Below, in pieces: positions 9,281-19,237 of a DNA stretch of 64,000 nt; position 1 is the stretch's first letter; each line of letters starts with the position of its first letter. A model generated the notes under the pieces. The model saw only the letters and a program-made list of their open reading frames with translations, searched no databases and was not told the DNA's origin. The DNA comes from Mucilaginibacter_A sp050954285 (GTDB lineage: Bacteria; Bacteroidota; Bacteroidia; Sphingobacteriales; Sphingobacteriaceae): NCBI GenBank assembly GCA_050954285.1, contig JBPBPL010000014.1, positions 62,001 to 126,000 of the forward strand, given 5' to 3'. A program made the position numbers and the translations under genes.

Positions 9281-11527
9281 ATGAAAAAAATCCTCCTTGT
9301 TTCAATATTAGCTTTTACTACACCTAAAATTTTTGCTCAAACAAAACTTACACCTACCATTATCGATCAAAAGGTAAAAGCACTTGTTTCTCAAATGACT
9401 CTGGAAGAAAAAATAGGCCAGATGACCCAAATTTCTATCGAAGTTTTATTGAAAACTGAAAACGGTAATGTAATTGAACCGCACCAAATTGACATGGATA
9501 AGCTGGCAATTTGTATAAAAAAATACAAAGTCGGTTCAATGCTAAATGTTGGAGGCAATGCTCAAACAAAAGAAAACTGGCATGCATTGATTGAAGCTGT
9601 ACAAAAAATGGCTTTACAGGAACGGTTAAAAATTCCGGTTTTGTATGGAATCGATGCTATTCGTGGCAATAATTATACTTTAAGTACTGTTTTATTTCCG
9701 CAGGAAATTGCTCAGGCAGCTTCTTTTAACCCCGAAATTTCACGTAAAGCTTCACAAATTTCCGCTTACGAAACTAGAGCTTCTTTTATCCCATGGACTT
9801 TTAGTCCGGTGCTGGATTTAGGCCGGCAGCCGATGTGGCCGCGTATCTGGGAAACTTTTGGCGAAGACCCCTACTTAGGTACACAAATGGGGTTAGCCAC
9901 CATTGATGGTTTCCAGGGAAAAGAGCTGATCGAAGATAAATATCACGTAGCTGCCTGCTTGAAACATTATATGGGTTACAGTAACCCGTTAAGCGGACAC
10001 GATCGTACGCCGGCTTGGATCCCGGAACGCGAAATGCGCGAATACTTTTTGCCGCAGTTTGCAGCTGCTGTAAAAGCAGGTGCAAAAACAGTAATGGTAA
10101 ACAGTTCAGAAATTAATGGTGTTCCAGTTCATGCCAGTCATCATATTTTAACGGATATTTTAAAAGGCGAGCTTGGTTTTAAAGGTTTTACGGTAAGCGA
10201 CTGGCAGGATATTCAGTATTTATATCTCCGTCACCACGTAGCAAAAGACGATAAAGATGCCATAGCCATTGCTATCAATGCTGGTATTGATATGAGTATG
10301 GTACCAACCGATTATACTTTTACAGAAGATTTATTGCAGGATGTGAAAGAAGGCAAAGTATCGATGGCACGTATTAACGACGCAGTTAGCCGGATTTTGA
10401 AAGTGAAGTATGAAGTTGACCTTTTCAATAATCCGGTTGGCAACGCTGCTGATTATCCGGATGTGAATAGTGAAGCACATAATAAAGTTAATTATGATGC
10501 CGCTGCCGAGTGCATCACGCTGTTAAAAAACACCAATAATTTACTGCCAATTTCCGCAGGAAAAAAACTATTGGTAACCGGCCCGACTGCTAACACTATG
10601 CGTTCTTTAGATGGTGGCTGGAGCCGCAACTGGCAAGGCGATAACAGCAACGAAACTGAAAAAGACAAGAACACGATTTTAGAAGCCATCCAAAATGTAT
10701 TTGGCAAAAACAAGGTTGATTACAGTGAAGGTGTTTCTTTCGATAAACAAATCAACATAGAAGAAACGGTTGATAAAGCCACGCGTGCTGATGTGATCGT
10801 ACTTTGTTTAGGGGAGAATTCTTATACTGAAACGCCTGGAAATATTGGCGATTTAACTATTTCTGCACCACAAATTGCTTTGGCAACTGCTTTGGCAAAA
10901 ACAGGTAAACCAATTGTTTTGGTTTTGGCTGAAGGTCGGCCGCGCATTATTTCTGCTATTGAGCCAGGCGTAACATCCGTTTTACATACTTATTTATTGG
11001 GAAACGAAGGTGGAAATGTAGTTGCAGATGCAATGATTGGCAAAATTAATCCAAGTGGCCGCTTACCTTACACTTACCCGCGTTCTACCAATAGCTTAAT
11101 TAATTATTACCGAAAATACACTGAAAATAAAGAAGCAAGCGAAGTGGCAGGATACGATCCGCAGTGGGAGTTTGGTACCGGTTTAAGCTACACCACTTTC
11201 AAATACAGCAACCTGAAAATCAGCAGCAGCAAACTTCCTGAAACCGGAAACATCAGCGTTTCAGTTGATGTAACCAACACCGGGAAAGTAGCTGGAAAAG
11301 AATCAGTGTTGATGTATGTGAGCGATTTAGTGGCTTCCATTACCCCGGAAGTTAAACGTTTGCGCGGGTTTGAAAAAATTGATTTGCAGCCCAATCAAAC
11401 TAAAACCGTTACTTTCCAGATCAGCAAAGAGAAATTATCTTTTATCAATTATGATCTGAAACGCGTAACCGAACCGGGCGAATTTAAAGTAGCCATCGGC
11501 GATTTAGGAGTTAATTTTCAATACTAA
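9281..11527 (+). CDS. GH3 family beta-glycosidase (beta-glucosidase/mannosidase-like)
   Basis: A secreted (MKKILLVSILAFTTPKIFAQ) GH3 enzyme of 748 residues. The N-terminal barrel carries the nucleophile Asp at about 307 in FTVSDWQD. The alpha/beta sandwich follows (LLKNTNNLLPIS) and a C-terminal FnIII-like domain starts near 650 (VDVTNTGKVAGKESV). GH3 exo-enzymes release terminal beta-linked glucose, and sometimes mannose, from oligosaccharides. Here it could trim glucose from glucomannan fragments in the periplasm (inference). It follows the terminator of the susCD unit, so it probably begins a separate transcript that runs through the esterase and GH27 genes. Confidence 0.92.
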   Translation: MKKILLVSILAFTTPKIFAQTKLTPTIIDQKVKALVSQMTLEEKIGQMTQISIEVLLKTENGNVIEPHQIDMDKLAICIKKYKVGSMLNVGGNAQTKENWHALIEAVQKMALQERLKIPVLYGIDAIRGNNYTLSTVLFPQEIAQAASFNPEISRKASQISAYETRASFIPWTFSPVLDLGRQPMWPRIWETFGEDPYLGTQMGLATIDGFQGKELIEDKYHVAACLKHYMGYSNPLSGHDRTPAWIPEREMREYFLPQFAAAVKAGAKTVMVNSSEINGVPVHASHHILTDILKGELGFKGFTVSDWQDIQYLYLRHHVAKDDKDAIAIAINAGIDMSMVPTDYTFTEDLLQDVKEGKVSMARINDAVSRILKVKYEVDLFNNPVGNAADYPDVNSEAHNKVNYDAAAECITLLKNTNNLLPISAGKKLLVTGPTANTMRSLDGGWSRNWQGDNSNETEKDKNTILEAIQNVFGKNKVDYSEGVSFDKQINIEETVDKATRADVIVLCLGENSYTETPGNIGDLTISAPQIALATALAKTGKPIVLVLAEGRPRIISAIEPGVTSVLHTYLLGNEGGNVVADAMIGKINPSGRLPYTYPRSTNSLINYYRKYTENKEASEVAGYDPQWEFGTGLSYTTFKYSNLKISSSKLPETGNISVSVDVTNTGKVAGKESVLMYVSDLVASITPEVKRLRGFEKIDLQPNQTKTVTFQISKEKLSFINYDLKRVTEPGEFKVAIGDLGVNFQY

Positions 11528-11561
11528 TTTATCTGCATTCGACATGAAAAGCGTTTACAGT

Positions 11562-11574
11562 AATGCTTCTTTTA
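11562..11574 (+). repeat. Dispersed motif, TC form
   Basis: AATGCTTCTTTTA followed by TCAGTG, in the gap between the GH3 and esterase genes. Confidence 0.8.
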
Positions 11575-11605
11575 TCAGTGTTTTTTTGGAAATGAAAATT
11601 TGCTC

Positions 11606-13552
11606 ATGAAAAAAATATTTTTGTTTTCATTATTAATATTGATGGTTTTCAAACTGCGGGCTGACATCCGTTTGCCTGCGCTGGTGGGCAGCCATATGGT
11701 TTTGCAACGCAATCAGCCGGTCCGCATTTGGGGCTATGCAGATGCAGATGAAAGCGTAACAATCATTTTCAACCACAAAACCTTTAAAACTAAAGCTGGA
11801 GCTGATGGCAAATGGAAAGCGCAAATCCCAAAAATGAAAGCCGGCGGACCGTACCAAATGATTTTGCACGGTAAAAACAGCATCACGCTGGAAGATATTT
11901 TGCTGGGCGATGTATGGGTTTGTTCCGGACAATCCAACATGGAATTTGCGCTTAACGATGCGATCAACGCTGAAACTGAAGTTAAAAATGCTGATTATCC
12001 GCAGATCAGGTTGTTTTCGGTAGAGAAAAAAGTACACCTCCAACTACAAGACGATACCAAAGGAAACTGGTTGGCTTGCACACCGCAAACTGCCCAGTAT
12101 TTTAGTGCGGTAGGTTATTTTTTTGGTCGTGATTTAAGCCAGAAACTGCATGTTCCGATTGGATTAATCAGTGCAAGTTGGGGCGGCACGGTTGCCGAAA
12201 CCTGGATTAGTGCAGAAGGTTTATCGGGAGAAGCCACTTTTGGTGAGAAAGCTAAGCAAACTCCTGCTTTTGATACTTTATCTTTCAATCAAAATCATCG
12301 GCCGCAAGCTGCCGCCTGGATTAACCGGTTTGAAAATTCAGATGCTGGTTTGAAAGATGGAAAATATTTGTGGGCTGCCAGTGATTTTGATACCAAAGAT
12401 TTTAAGCCGGTTGAAATGCCAAAAATATGGGGTTTTACCGGGATTGATGCCTTCTGGCAGATGAACGGGATTGTCTATTTCCGAAAAGAGGTAGAGCTTT
12501 CAGCTGCGGATCTGGCCGGAAACCTGACATTGAGTTTAGGCATTATCCAAAACAGCGACCACGTTTTTGTAAACGGTACGGAAGTTGGTTTTACACCTGA
12601 TATCTGGAAGTTTCGGGCTTATCAAATTCCGGCATCAGTATTTAAGGCAGGTAAAAACAGTATCACCGTGCGCATTAGCAATTATGGTGGTGATGCCGGT
12701 TTTCGGGCAAAACCTGCTGAATTTTTTCTAAAAACTGCTTCTCGTCAGGTTTCCTTGGTTGGTACCTGGAACTATAAAATCGGTTATCGACTAACCACAT
12801 TTGATCGCCCGGAAAAGGAATTCGGACCAAATACTGCGCCATCGGTTTTGTACAATTCCATGATCAACCCCATCATCAATTCGTCTATCAAAGGTGTAAT
12901 TTGGTATCAGGGCGAATCAAACACGGGCAGAGGGTTTCAATACCGAGACCTTTTTAAACGTTTAATTACCGATTGGCGCAACAAATTTGATGAAGGAGAT
13001 TTTCCATTTCTATACGTGCAACTGGCCGGATTGAACAAAAAACTGAAGCAACCACAACTGAATTCTTCTTGGGCCGAACTGCGGGAAGCACAGGATATGG
13101 CTTTGAGTTTAAAAAATACGGCTATGGTTACGGCGATGGATTTGGGAGATTCGGCAAATATTCACCCAAAAAATAAACAGGAAGTAGGGCGGCGTCTGGC
13201 TTTGGCTGCCGAAGAAAAAGTTTATAATTTGCCCGTAATTGGAAACGGGCCTCATTTTGAATCAGCGCAAAAACAGGATACTTCTTTTATCGTACATTTT
13301 TCGGAAGTGGGAACTGGTTTGAAAATTAATGATCGTTTTACGTTGGCTGGTTTTCAAATAGCTGGTGCCGATCATGTTTTTCACTGGGCAAAAGCAGAAG
13401 TCATCAATAAAAATTCTATAAAAGTATCGTCAAAAGAAGTACCGAATCCGGAAGCAGTGCGTTACGCCTGGGAAGATAATCCGGGCGATGCGAACCTAAT
13501 TAATAGTGAAAATTTGCCTGCGTTCCCGTTCCGTACAGATCAATGGAAATAG
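11606..13552 (+). CDS. Sialate O-acetylesterase-like carbohydrate esterase
   Basis: A secreted 648-residue esterase. The SGNH/SASA motif GQSNMEF carries the catalytic Ser and WYQGESNT is the second conserved block. A beta-sandwich resembling GH2-type sugar-binding domains is inserted between the halves (about 230-400). Annotated relatives deacetylate sialic acid, but members inside plant-polysaccharide loci are generally thought to remove acetyl groups from hemicellulose, so acetylated glucomannan is the more probable substrate here (inference). The ATG at 11606 begins the signal peptide MKKIFLFSLLILMVF; a TTG two codons upstream is less likely. Three dispersed-motif copies lie inside it. Confidence 0.87.
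   Translation: MKKIFLFSLLILMVFKLRADIRLPALVGSHMVLQRNQPVRIWGYADADESVTIIFNHKTFKTKAGADGKWKAQIPKMKAGGPYQMILHGKNSITLEDILLGDVWVCSGQSNMEFALNDAINAETEVKNADYPQIRLFSVEKKVHLQLQDDTKGNWLACTPQTAQYFSAVGYFFGRDLSQKLHVPIGLISASWGGTVAETWISAEGLSGEATFGEKAKQTPAFDTLSFNQNHRPQAAAWINRFENSDAGLKDGKYLWAASDFDTKDFKPVEMPKIWGFTGIDAFWQMNGIVYFRKEVELSAADLAGNLTLSLGIIQNSDHVFVNGTEVGFTPDIWKFRAYQIPASVFKAGKNSITVRISNYGGDAGFRAKPAEFFLKTASRQVSLVGTWNYKIGYRLTTFDRPEKEFGPNTAPSVLYNSMINPIINSSIKGVIWYQGESNTGRGFQYRDLFKRLITDWRNKFDEGDFPFLYVQLAGLNKKLKQPQLNSSWAELREAQDMALSLKNTAMVTAMDLGDSANIHPKNKQEVGRRLALAAEEKVYNLPVIGNGPHFESAQKQDTSFIVHFSEVGTGLKINDRFTLAGFQIAGADHVFHWAKAEVINKNSIKVSSKEVPNPEAVRYAWEDNPGDANLINSENLPAFPFRTDQWK
11872..11884 (-). repeat. Dispersed motif, GT form
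   Basis: Minus-strand GATGCTGTTTTTA, then CCGTGCAAAATC, so the 3' AAAA arm is kept. In the esterase gene as GKNSI. Confidence 0.75.
12652..12664 (-). repeat. Dispersed motif, GT form
   Basis: Minus-strand GATACTGTTTTTA followed by CC. In the esterase gene, again read as GKNSI. Confidence 0.7.
13277..13289 (+). repeat. Dispersed motif, TC form
   Basis: GATACTTCTTTTA followed by TCGTAC, in the esterase gene as DTSFIV. Confidence 0.75.
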
Positions 13553-13575
13553 CAGCATTACATCAACCTAAAATT

Positions 13576-14811
13576 ATGAAAAAATTAAAATTAGTATTGG
13601 CCGCACTGGCGTTGTCGGTAACAGCATACAGTCAGGGAAATAACTATACGCAGGATTATACCAAATATAAAGGTTTGGCCTTAACGCCGCCGATGGGCTG
13701 GAACAGCTGGAACAAATTTGCCTGTAATGTAGATGAAAATTTGATTAAGCAAACGGCTGATGCCATGGTTTCTTCGGGGATGAAAGCTGCTGGTTATGAA
13801 TATATTAACATTGATGACTGCTGGCACGGCGATCGTGATAGTTTGGGTTTTATCCACCCGGATCCAAAACGTTTTCCTTCGGGAATGAAGGCTTTAGCAG
13901 ATTATATTCATTCTAAAGGTTTAAAAATGGGTATTTATTCTGACGCCGGTTCGCAAACCTGCGGTGGCCGGCCGGGAAGCCGTGGTTATGAATTTCAGGA
14001 TGCCATGACTTATGCTAAATGGGGTGTTGATTATTTGAAATATGACTGGTGTAATACAGAAGGGTTACATGGCGAAGGTGCCTACAAAACAATTGCCGCT
14101 GCCTTAAAAAGAGCTGGCCGGCCAATGGTTTTAAGCATTTGCGAATGGGGAACCGACAAACCTTGGATTTGGGGACCAGGCGTTGGCGAACTTTGGCGCA
14201 CAACCGGCGATATTTACAACTGCTTTGACTGTATTAAAGATAATGGAAGCTGGCATGCCAATGGTGTGATGAAAATTTTGGATATGCAGAAAGGTTTACG
14301 TCAATACGCTGGCCCAGGTCATTGGAACGATCCGGATATGCTGGAAGTGGGCAATGGAATGTTGGTGAACGAAGACCGCGCGCATTTTGCCATGTGGTGT
14401 ATGATTGCTGCTCCGCTGATTGCCGGAAATGATATCCGCAACATGTCTGCTGCAACCAAAAGTATTTTGGCTAATAAAGAAGTAATTGCCGTAAACCAGG
14501 ATGTGATGGGCGTGCAGGGCTATCAATATTCGGTGAAAGACAGTTTGGAAACTTGGCTGAAGCCTTTGCAAAACGGCGATTGGGCGATTTGTTTTTTAAA
14601 CCGTGGATCAAAAGTGCAGCATGTTGATTTTGATTGGAAAAAGGAAGTGATCACCGACACACTTTCCAAAGCGGTGCTGAATGCTCAAAATCAGACTTAT
14701 TCTTTAAGAAATCTGGAAACGATGAAAGACGCCGGGACAACCAAATCACCTTTAAAATCCGAAGTTCCTGTCCATGATGTGCTGATGCTTCGTTTACACC
14801 GTAAAAATTAA
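13576..14811 (+). CDS. GH27 alpha-galactosidase
   Basis: Signal peptide MKKLKLVLAALALSVTAYSQ, then a 411-residue GH27 enzyme. LTPPMGWNSWNKFACN is the family start motif. The nucleophile is Asp157 in YLKYDWCN and the acid/base Asp212 in WRTTGDI; GHWNDPDMLEVGN is also conserved. The C-terminal part is an all-beta domain. It would remove alpha-1,6-galactose side groups from galactomannan, which fits the locus. An ATG at 13543 overlaps the upstream gene and precedes the signal peptide, so 13576 was chosen. Confidence 0.94.
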   Translation: MKKLKLVLAALALSVTAYSQGNNYTQDYTKYKGLALTPPMGWNSWNKFACNVDENLIKQTADAMVSSGMKAAGYEYINIDDCWHGDRDSLGFIHPDPKRFPSGMKALADYIHSKGLKMGIYSDAGSQTCGGRPGSRGYEFQDAMTYAKWGVDYLKYDWCNTEGLHGEGAYKTIAAALKRAGRPMVLSICEWGTDKPWIWGPGVGELWRTTGDIYNCFDCIKDNGSWHANGVMKILDMQKGLRQYAGPGHWNDPDMLEVGNGMLVNEDRAHFAMWCMIAAPLIAGNDIRNMSAATKSILANKEVIAVNQDVMGVQGYQYSVKDSLETWLKPLQNGDWAICFLNRGSKVQHVDFDWKKEVITDTLSKAVLNAQNQTYSLRNLETMKDAGTTKSPLKSEVPVHDVLMLRLHRKN

Positions 14812-14820
14812 TTTGTGCTT

Positions 14821-15900
14821 ATGAACCTGATTAAACGAGGTGCTGTTGTTTTGTGGATGTTGTTTTTAAACCAAAATTTATGGGCTAAAAGCAGTACCGA
14901 CCCAAAGTTTTTTGCTGCGGATAATGCTAAAATTCAATATACAGGCCGGGTGGATTTCTCGAACCCAAAACTGCCAAAATACTGGTCGCCGGGCGTATAT
15001 GTTCAGGCAAAATTTAAAGGCACTATTTGTAAGGTTATTTTGCACGATGAAGTTTTGTACGGCAATAATCATAACTACATTGAGGTAGCGGTGGATAACC
15101 AAAAGCCATATCGATTACAGTTAAAAGGCAAAACGGATACGATCAATATTTCCAAAAATCTGGATGCCGGTGCACATGTTTTAACCATTTGCAAAGATAC
15201 CGAAAGTGGCATCGGTTACTTGCAATTCGGTGGTTTGATTTGTGATGAACTGCTGCCACTTCCCGCAAAACCAAAACACAAAATTGAATACATCGGCGAT
15301 TCAATTACTTGCGGAACCGGCAGTGATTTATCGGTAGTTGATTGCGATAAAGGCCAGTGGTACGATCAGCATAATGCTTACATGAGTTATGGTCCGGCTT
15401 CGGCCAGGTTGCTTAATGCGCAATGGCAGCTCACGGCGGTTTCAGGTATCGGCCTGATACACAGTTGCTGCGATATGAAAATTGAGATGCCGCAGGTTCT
15501 GGATAAGGTTGATTTGCGCCAGGATTCTATCAAATGGAATTTTAGCAAATACCAGCCGGATGTGGTTACGATTTGTTTGGGGCAGAACGATGGTGTGCAG
15601 GATTCAGTAAAATTTACAAACGCTTATGTTGGTTTTATTAAAAATATCCGTAGCCATTATCCGGCCGCTTCGATTGTTTGTTTAACCAGCCCAATGGGCG
15701 ATTTTACGCTGACTAAAGCACTGAAAAATTATCTTACCGGCATCGTAAAAGCTGTAAATAAAACTGGCGATGAAAACGTGTCTAGCTACTTCTTTTCCAA
15801 GCGATTTATGCATGGTTGCGGCACACATCCAGATTTAGCCGAGCATCAGGTAATGGCGATGGAAGTTGCTAATTACATCAAAAAGTTAAAAAAATGGTAA
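14821..15900 (+). CDS. CE2-like SGNH acetylesterase
   Basis: A secreted two-domain esterase: an N-terminal jelly-roll domain (about 30-140) and a C-terminal SGNH hydrolase with Ser161 in YIGDSITCGTG, the CLGQNDG block and the terminal His motif CGTHPDLAEHQ. This arrangement is that of CE2 acetyl esterases acting on xylan or glucomannan, often at O-6. It starts 10 bases after the GH27 stop. Together with the esterase at 11606, it suggests that the natural substrate is heavily acetylated. Confidence 0.85.
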   Translation: MNLIKRGAVVLWMLFLNQNLWAKSSTDPKFFAADNAKIQYTGRVDFSNPKLPKYWSPGVYVQAKFKGTICKVILHDEVLYGNNHNYIEVAVDNQKPYRLQLKGKTDTINISKNLDAGAHVLTICKDTESGIGYLQFGGLICDELLPLPAKPKHKIEYIGDSITCGTGSDLSVVDCDKGQWYDQHNAYMSYGPASARLLNAQWQLTAVSGIGLIHSCCDMKIEMPQVLDKVDLRQDSIKWNFSKYQPDVVTICLGQNDGVQDSVKFTNAYVGFIKNIRSHYPAASIVCLTSPMGDFTLTKALKNYLTGIVKAVNKTGDENVSSYFFSKRFMHGCGTHPDLAEHQVMAMEVANYIKKLKKW

Positions 15901-15916
15901 GCACCTAACTGATATG

Positions 15917-15942
15917 GATGCTTCTTTTATCGTGCAAAATTA
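15917..15942 (+). repeat. Dispersed motif, TC form, with 3' arm
   Basis: Core GATGCTTCTTTTA at 15917-15929, then TCGTGCAAAATT. Nearly identical, on the opposite strand, to the copy at 62250. Intergenic. Confidence 0.85.
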
Positions 15943-16039
15943 GCGTTTACAAAAATGCTTTAATAAATGTTAAAACACTATTACTAAGCTTACGTAAGTG
16001 CATTTAGTTTTGAGAGGAATCTTGAACTATTCAAATCCT

Positions 16040-17338
16040 ATGTTATTTAAAAAAAACAGCCCTAAAAACAGTATCGTCTTTTTGTGTATTTGGATAATGG
16101 GATTTTCTGTTTCGGCACAAAGTTTTGTCACAACAAAAGGTGATCAATTTATTATTTCGGGCAAACCTTACTATTATATTGGTACTAACTACTGGTACGG
16201 CGGTTTATTGGAAGCGGTAAAAGGTGAAAAAGGCCGGGCAAGGTTGAAGCAGGAGCTGGATTTTTTAAAAGAGAAAGGCGTTACAAATTTACGGGTTTTG
16301 GCTGGGTCGGAAGGTTTGGGTGAAGAAAACGGTGTTCAAAGAGTTAATCCGCCCTTGCAGCCACAGCAAGGTATTTTTAAACCGGAAATTTTGGAAAGCC
16401 TGGATTTTTTGCTGAACGAAATGCACACACGCAACATGCGCGCGGTGCTTTTTTTAAGTAATAACTGGGAGTGGAGCGGAGGTTTTCTGCAATACTTGAA
16501 CTGGAACGGAAAGCTGGCTGATTCTACCATGCGTAAAAAAATGAACTGGAATGAACAGCGCAATGAAACCAGTAAATTTTACACTTGTGAAAGCTGTATG
16601 CAGGATTACGAAAAGCAGGCAAAGCTGATCATCACGCACGTAAACAAGTATAATAATCTAAAATATTCAAATGATCCAACAATTATGAGTTGGGAATTAG
16701 CGAATGAACCCCGGCCAATGAAAGCTGATGCGGTTAACGCTTATAAAAAATGGATTTTATCTGCTTCAACTTTAATCAAAACTCTGGATAAAAACCATTT
16801 AGTTACCATCGGTACCGAAGGAACGCAGGGAACGGAAGGTTCTGCAGAACTTTTTTCAGCCATTCATTCTTTTAAAACGATCGATTATCTAACTATTCAC
16901 ATCTGGCCAAAAAACTGGGGCTGGTTTAAAGATACCAGTATTGTGGCTGATTTGCCAACGGTGATTTCCAAATCGGTAGAATATATCAAGCAGCACGAAG
17001 CTATCGCCAAAACCATTAATAAACCACTGGTTTTAGAAGAATTTGGCTTGCCGAGAGATAAACAATCTTTCGATCCAAATGCCAATACCATTTCCAGAAA
17101 TCAATATTACAATGCTGTTTTTGCCGAATGGAAACGCAGTAAAAACCAAAACGGACCGATTGCCGGTTGTAATTTCTGGGCTTTTGGCGGTACGGCGAGA
17201 CCAATATCTGGACAAGTTTTCTGGAAAGAAGGCGATGATTTTATGGGCGATCCGCCACAGGAAGAACAGGGCTTGAATGCTGTTTTTACCACTGATAAAT
17301 CTACCTGGAACATCATTCAAAAATATTCCGAAAATTAA
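16040..17338 (+). CDS. GH5 (subfamily 7-like) endo-beta-1,4-mannanase
   Basis: Signal peptide (IVFLCIWIMGFSVSAQ) and a GH5 barrel with the architecture of GH5_7 mannanases: GTNYWYGG near the N-terminus, acid/base Glu223 in SWELANEPR, THIWPKNWGW, and nucleophile Glu334 in LEEFGLPR. It cuts internal beta-1,4-mannan bonds. Upstream in-frame start codons (15998) lack a signal peptide directly after them, so the ATG at 16040 was chosen. Between the CE2 esterase and the sugar symporter, probably in one operon with both. Three GT-form motif copies overlap its signal-peptide region and C-terminus. Confidence 0.92.
   Translation: MLFKKNSPKNSIVFLCIWIMGFSVSAQSFVTTKGDQFIISGKPYYYIGTNYWYGGLLEAVKGEKGRARLKQELDFLKEKGVTNLRVLAGSEGLGEENGVQRVNPPLQPQQGIFKPEILESLDFLLNEMHTRNMRAVLFLSNNWEWSGGFLQYLNWNGKLADSTMRKKMNWNEQRNETSKFYTCESCMQDYEKQAKLIITHVNKYNNLKYSNDPTIMSWELANEPRPMKADAVNAYKKWILSASTLIKTLDKNHLVTIGTEGTQGTEGSAELFSAIHSFKTIDYLTIHIWPKNWGWFKDTSIVADLPTVISKSVEYIKQHEAIAKTINKPLVLEEFGLPRDKQSFDPNANTISRNQYYNAVFAEWKRSKNQNGPIAGCNFWAFGGTARPISGQVFWKEGDDFMGDPPQEEQGLNAVFTTDKSTWNIIQKYSEN
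16063..16075 (-). repeat. Dispersed motif, GT form
   Basis: Minus-strand GATACTGTTTTTA followed by GGG, in the signal-peptide coding part of the GH5 gene (PKNSI). Confidence 0.7.
17111..17123 (+). repeat. Dispersed motif, GT form, diverged
   Basis: AATGCTGTTTTTG followed by CCG; the last core base is G. In the GH5 gene as NAVFAE. Confidence 0.45.
17276..17300 (+). repeat. Dispersed motif, GT form
   Basis: AATGCTGTTTTTA at 17276-17288 followed by CCACTGATAAAT, near the 3' end of the GH5 gene (NAVFTT). Confidence 0.7.
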
Positions 17339-17359
17339 TTTAAAGCCGATAAAAAATAG

Positions 17360-19216
17360 ATGAAATTAAGATTACTGGATGTTTCGATCCTGATTGCCTA
17401 CCTCGTACTCATGCTGATGATTGGCTGGTACATGCGTAAAAAAGCAAGTCAGGATAAAGAAAGCTACCTGATGGGTGGTAAAAAACTGCCCTGGTACATG
17501 CTCGGTTTAAGTGATGCTTCCGATATGTTTGATATCAGCGGAACAATGTGGATGGTGGCCTTATGCTTCGTTTATGGGCTAAAATCTATCTGGATCCCGT
17601 GGCTGTGGCCGGTTTTTAATCAGGTTTTTAACATGATGTTTCTGGCCAAGTGGCTGCGCCGTTCCAACGCGGATACCGGTGCAGAGTGGCTTGCCACGCG
17701 CTTCGGTACTATTGGCAAAAATGTAAAAGCATCGCATAATGTAACGGTTGCTTTTGCGCTGATCGGTTGTCTGGGTTTTCTGGCTTACGGCTTTATTGGG
17801 CTGGGGAAGTTTATCGAAATTTTTGTTCCCTGGAATTTGGTAGAAGCATACGTGCCGTTTCATGTGGCTCCAGAATATGTGGCGCATTTTTACGGTATCA
17901 TTTTCACGCTTTTCGCCATGTTTTATTCTATTTTGGGTGGAATGCACAGTATCGTTTTGGGCGATGTGATCAAATACGTGATCATGACGGTGGGCTGTAT
18001 TGCTATTGCGGTTATCGCGATGATGAATTTACACAGTCATGGCGGCAAGTTATTGCATGTTCCGGCAGGTTGGAATAATCCGTTTTTTGGCTGGCATTTA
18101 AACATGAACTGGTCGAGCATTGTACCTGCCGCCAATCAAAAAATTAAAGACGATGGTTATGGTTTATTCGGCATTTTCTTTATGATGATGCTGTTCAAAG
18201 GCATTTTTGCAAGCTGGGCCGGCCCGGCACCAAATTATGATATGCAAAAAATGCTTTCCACGCAATCACCAAAAGATGCTTCAAAGATGACAGGTTTTGT
18301 ATCGATCATGTTGCTACCCATTCGTTATTCAATGGTAATTGGGCTGACGGTTTTAGCCTTGCTTTATTACAACCAATTAGATTTAGCTGCGCCAGGCGGC
18401 GGAACCGATTTTGAACGGATTTTGCCCGGCGCCATCAACCAGTTTTTACCCGTCGGCATTTTAGGGATTGTTTTAACTGGCTTGCTTGGTGCTTTTATGG
18501 GTACTTTTTCCGGAACGTTAAATGCAGCGCAAGCTTATGTGGTAAACGATATCTACCTGAAATACATTAACCCGAATGCGCCCACAAAAACCATTATTTC
18601 CATGAATTATCTGGTTGGGGTTGTGGTGGTGGTTTTAGGTGTCACGCTTGGGTTTTTTGCCAAAGATGTCAACAGTATTTTACAATGGATTGTAGGCGGA
18701 TTGTATGGCGGTTACATTGCAGCTAACGTGCTGAAATGGTATTGGTGGCGCTTTAATGCCAACGGTTTTTTCTGGGGAATGGCCAGCGGTATTGCTTCGG
18801 CACTTTTTCTGCCTTATGTTAAAATCTGGTTCCCGTCGATCTTCTTCAATCTGGATTTGTACAACTGGCCAATGCTTTTTGTAATCTCTATTATTGGCTG
18901 TATTGCAGGTACTTACGCTGCACCGCCAACAGATACTGAAGTGCTCAAAAAATTCTATAGAACAGTACGCCCTTGGGGTTTTTGGAAACCAATACACGAG
19001 TTGGTTGTGGCTGATGATGCTTCTTTTATCGGTAATAAAAGGTTCAAACTGGATATGTTTAACGTGGTTTTGGGTGTGATTGCACAACTCTGTTTCACCA
19101 TATTGCCAATGTATTTTATCTTGTGGATGAAACTGCCGCTGATGATTACCATCGCTTTAATTGCAGTAATTATGCTGATCTTGAAAAAAACCTGGTGGGA
19201 TAAATTAGAAAACTAA
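17360..19216 (+). CDS. Sodium:solute symporter (SSS family), probable mannobiose/sugar importer
   Basis: A 618-residue integral inner-membrane protein with about 14 hydrophobic helices and the SSS pattern (SDASDMFDISGTMW, GLLGAFMGTFSGTLNAAQAYVVNDIY). SSS proteins couple sodium flow to import of sugars or other small solutes. It lies between a mannanase and the GH130 phosphorylase, 21 bases upstream of the latter, which argues that it brings mannobiose or mannosylglucose into the cytoplasm. Substrate is inferred from context only. Confidence 0.88.
   Translation: MKLRLLDVSILIAYLVLMLMIGWYMRKKASQDKESYLMGGKKLPWYMLGLSDASDMFDISGTMWMVALCFVYGLKSIWIPWLWPVFNQVFNMMFLAKWLRRSNADTGAEWLATRFGTIGKNVKASHNVTVAFALIGCLGFLAYGFIGLGKFIEIFVPWNLVEAYVPFHVAPEYVAHFYGIIFTLFAMFYSILGGMHSIVLGDVIKYVIMTVGCIAIAVIAMMNLHSHGGKLLHVPAGWNNPFFGWHLNMNWSSIVPAANQKIKDDGYGLFGIFFMMMLFKGIFASWAGPAPNYDMQKMLSTQSPKDASKMTGFVSIMLLPIRYSMVIGLTVLALLYYNQLDLAAPGGGTDFERILPGAINQFLPVGILGIVLTGLLGAFMGTFSGTLNAAQAYVVNDIYLKYINPNAPTKTIISMNYLVGVVVVVLGVTLGFFAKDVNSILQWIVGGLYGGYIAANVLKWYWWRFNANGFFWGMASGIASALFLPYVKIWFPSIFFNLDLYNWPMLFVISIIGCIAGTYAAPPTDTEVLKKFYRTVRPWGFWKPIHELVVADDASFIGNKRFKLDMFNVVLGVIAQLCFTILPMYFILWMKLPLMITIALIAVIMLILKKTWWDKLEN
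19016..19042 (+). repeat. Dispersed motif, TC form, with 3' arm
   Basis: Core GATGCTTCTTTTA (19016-19028), then TCGGTAATAAAAGG, giving a near-palindrome. In the symporter gene as DASFIGNKR. Confidence 0.8.
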
Positions 19217-19237
19217 ATTTTATTATAAAAACATTAA

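Noticed and set aside
9776..9788. AGAGCTTCTTTTA in the GH3 gene, similar to the TC-form motif
   Set aside because: The first bases do not fit the consensus; RASF in a conserved GH3 segment may explain it.
17579..18078. Long frames on both strands inside the symporter gene
   Set aside because: They overlap a well-supported symporter completely and have no family resemblance.
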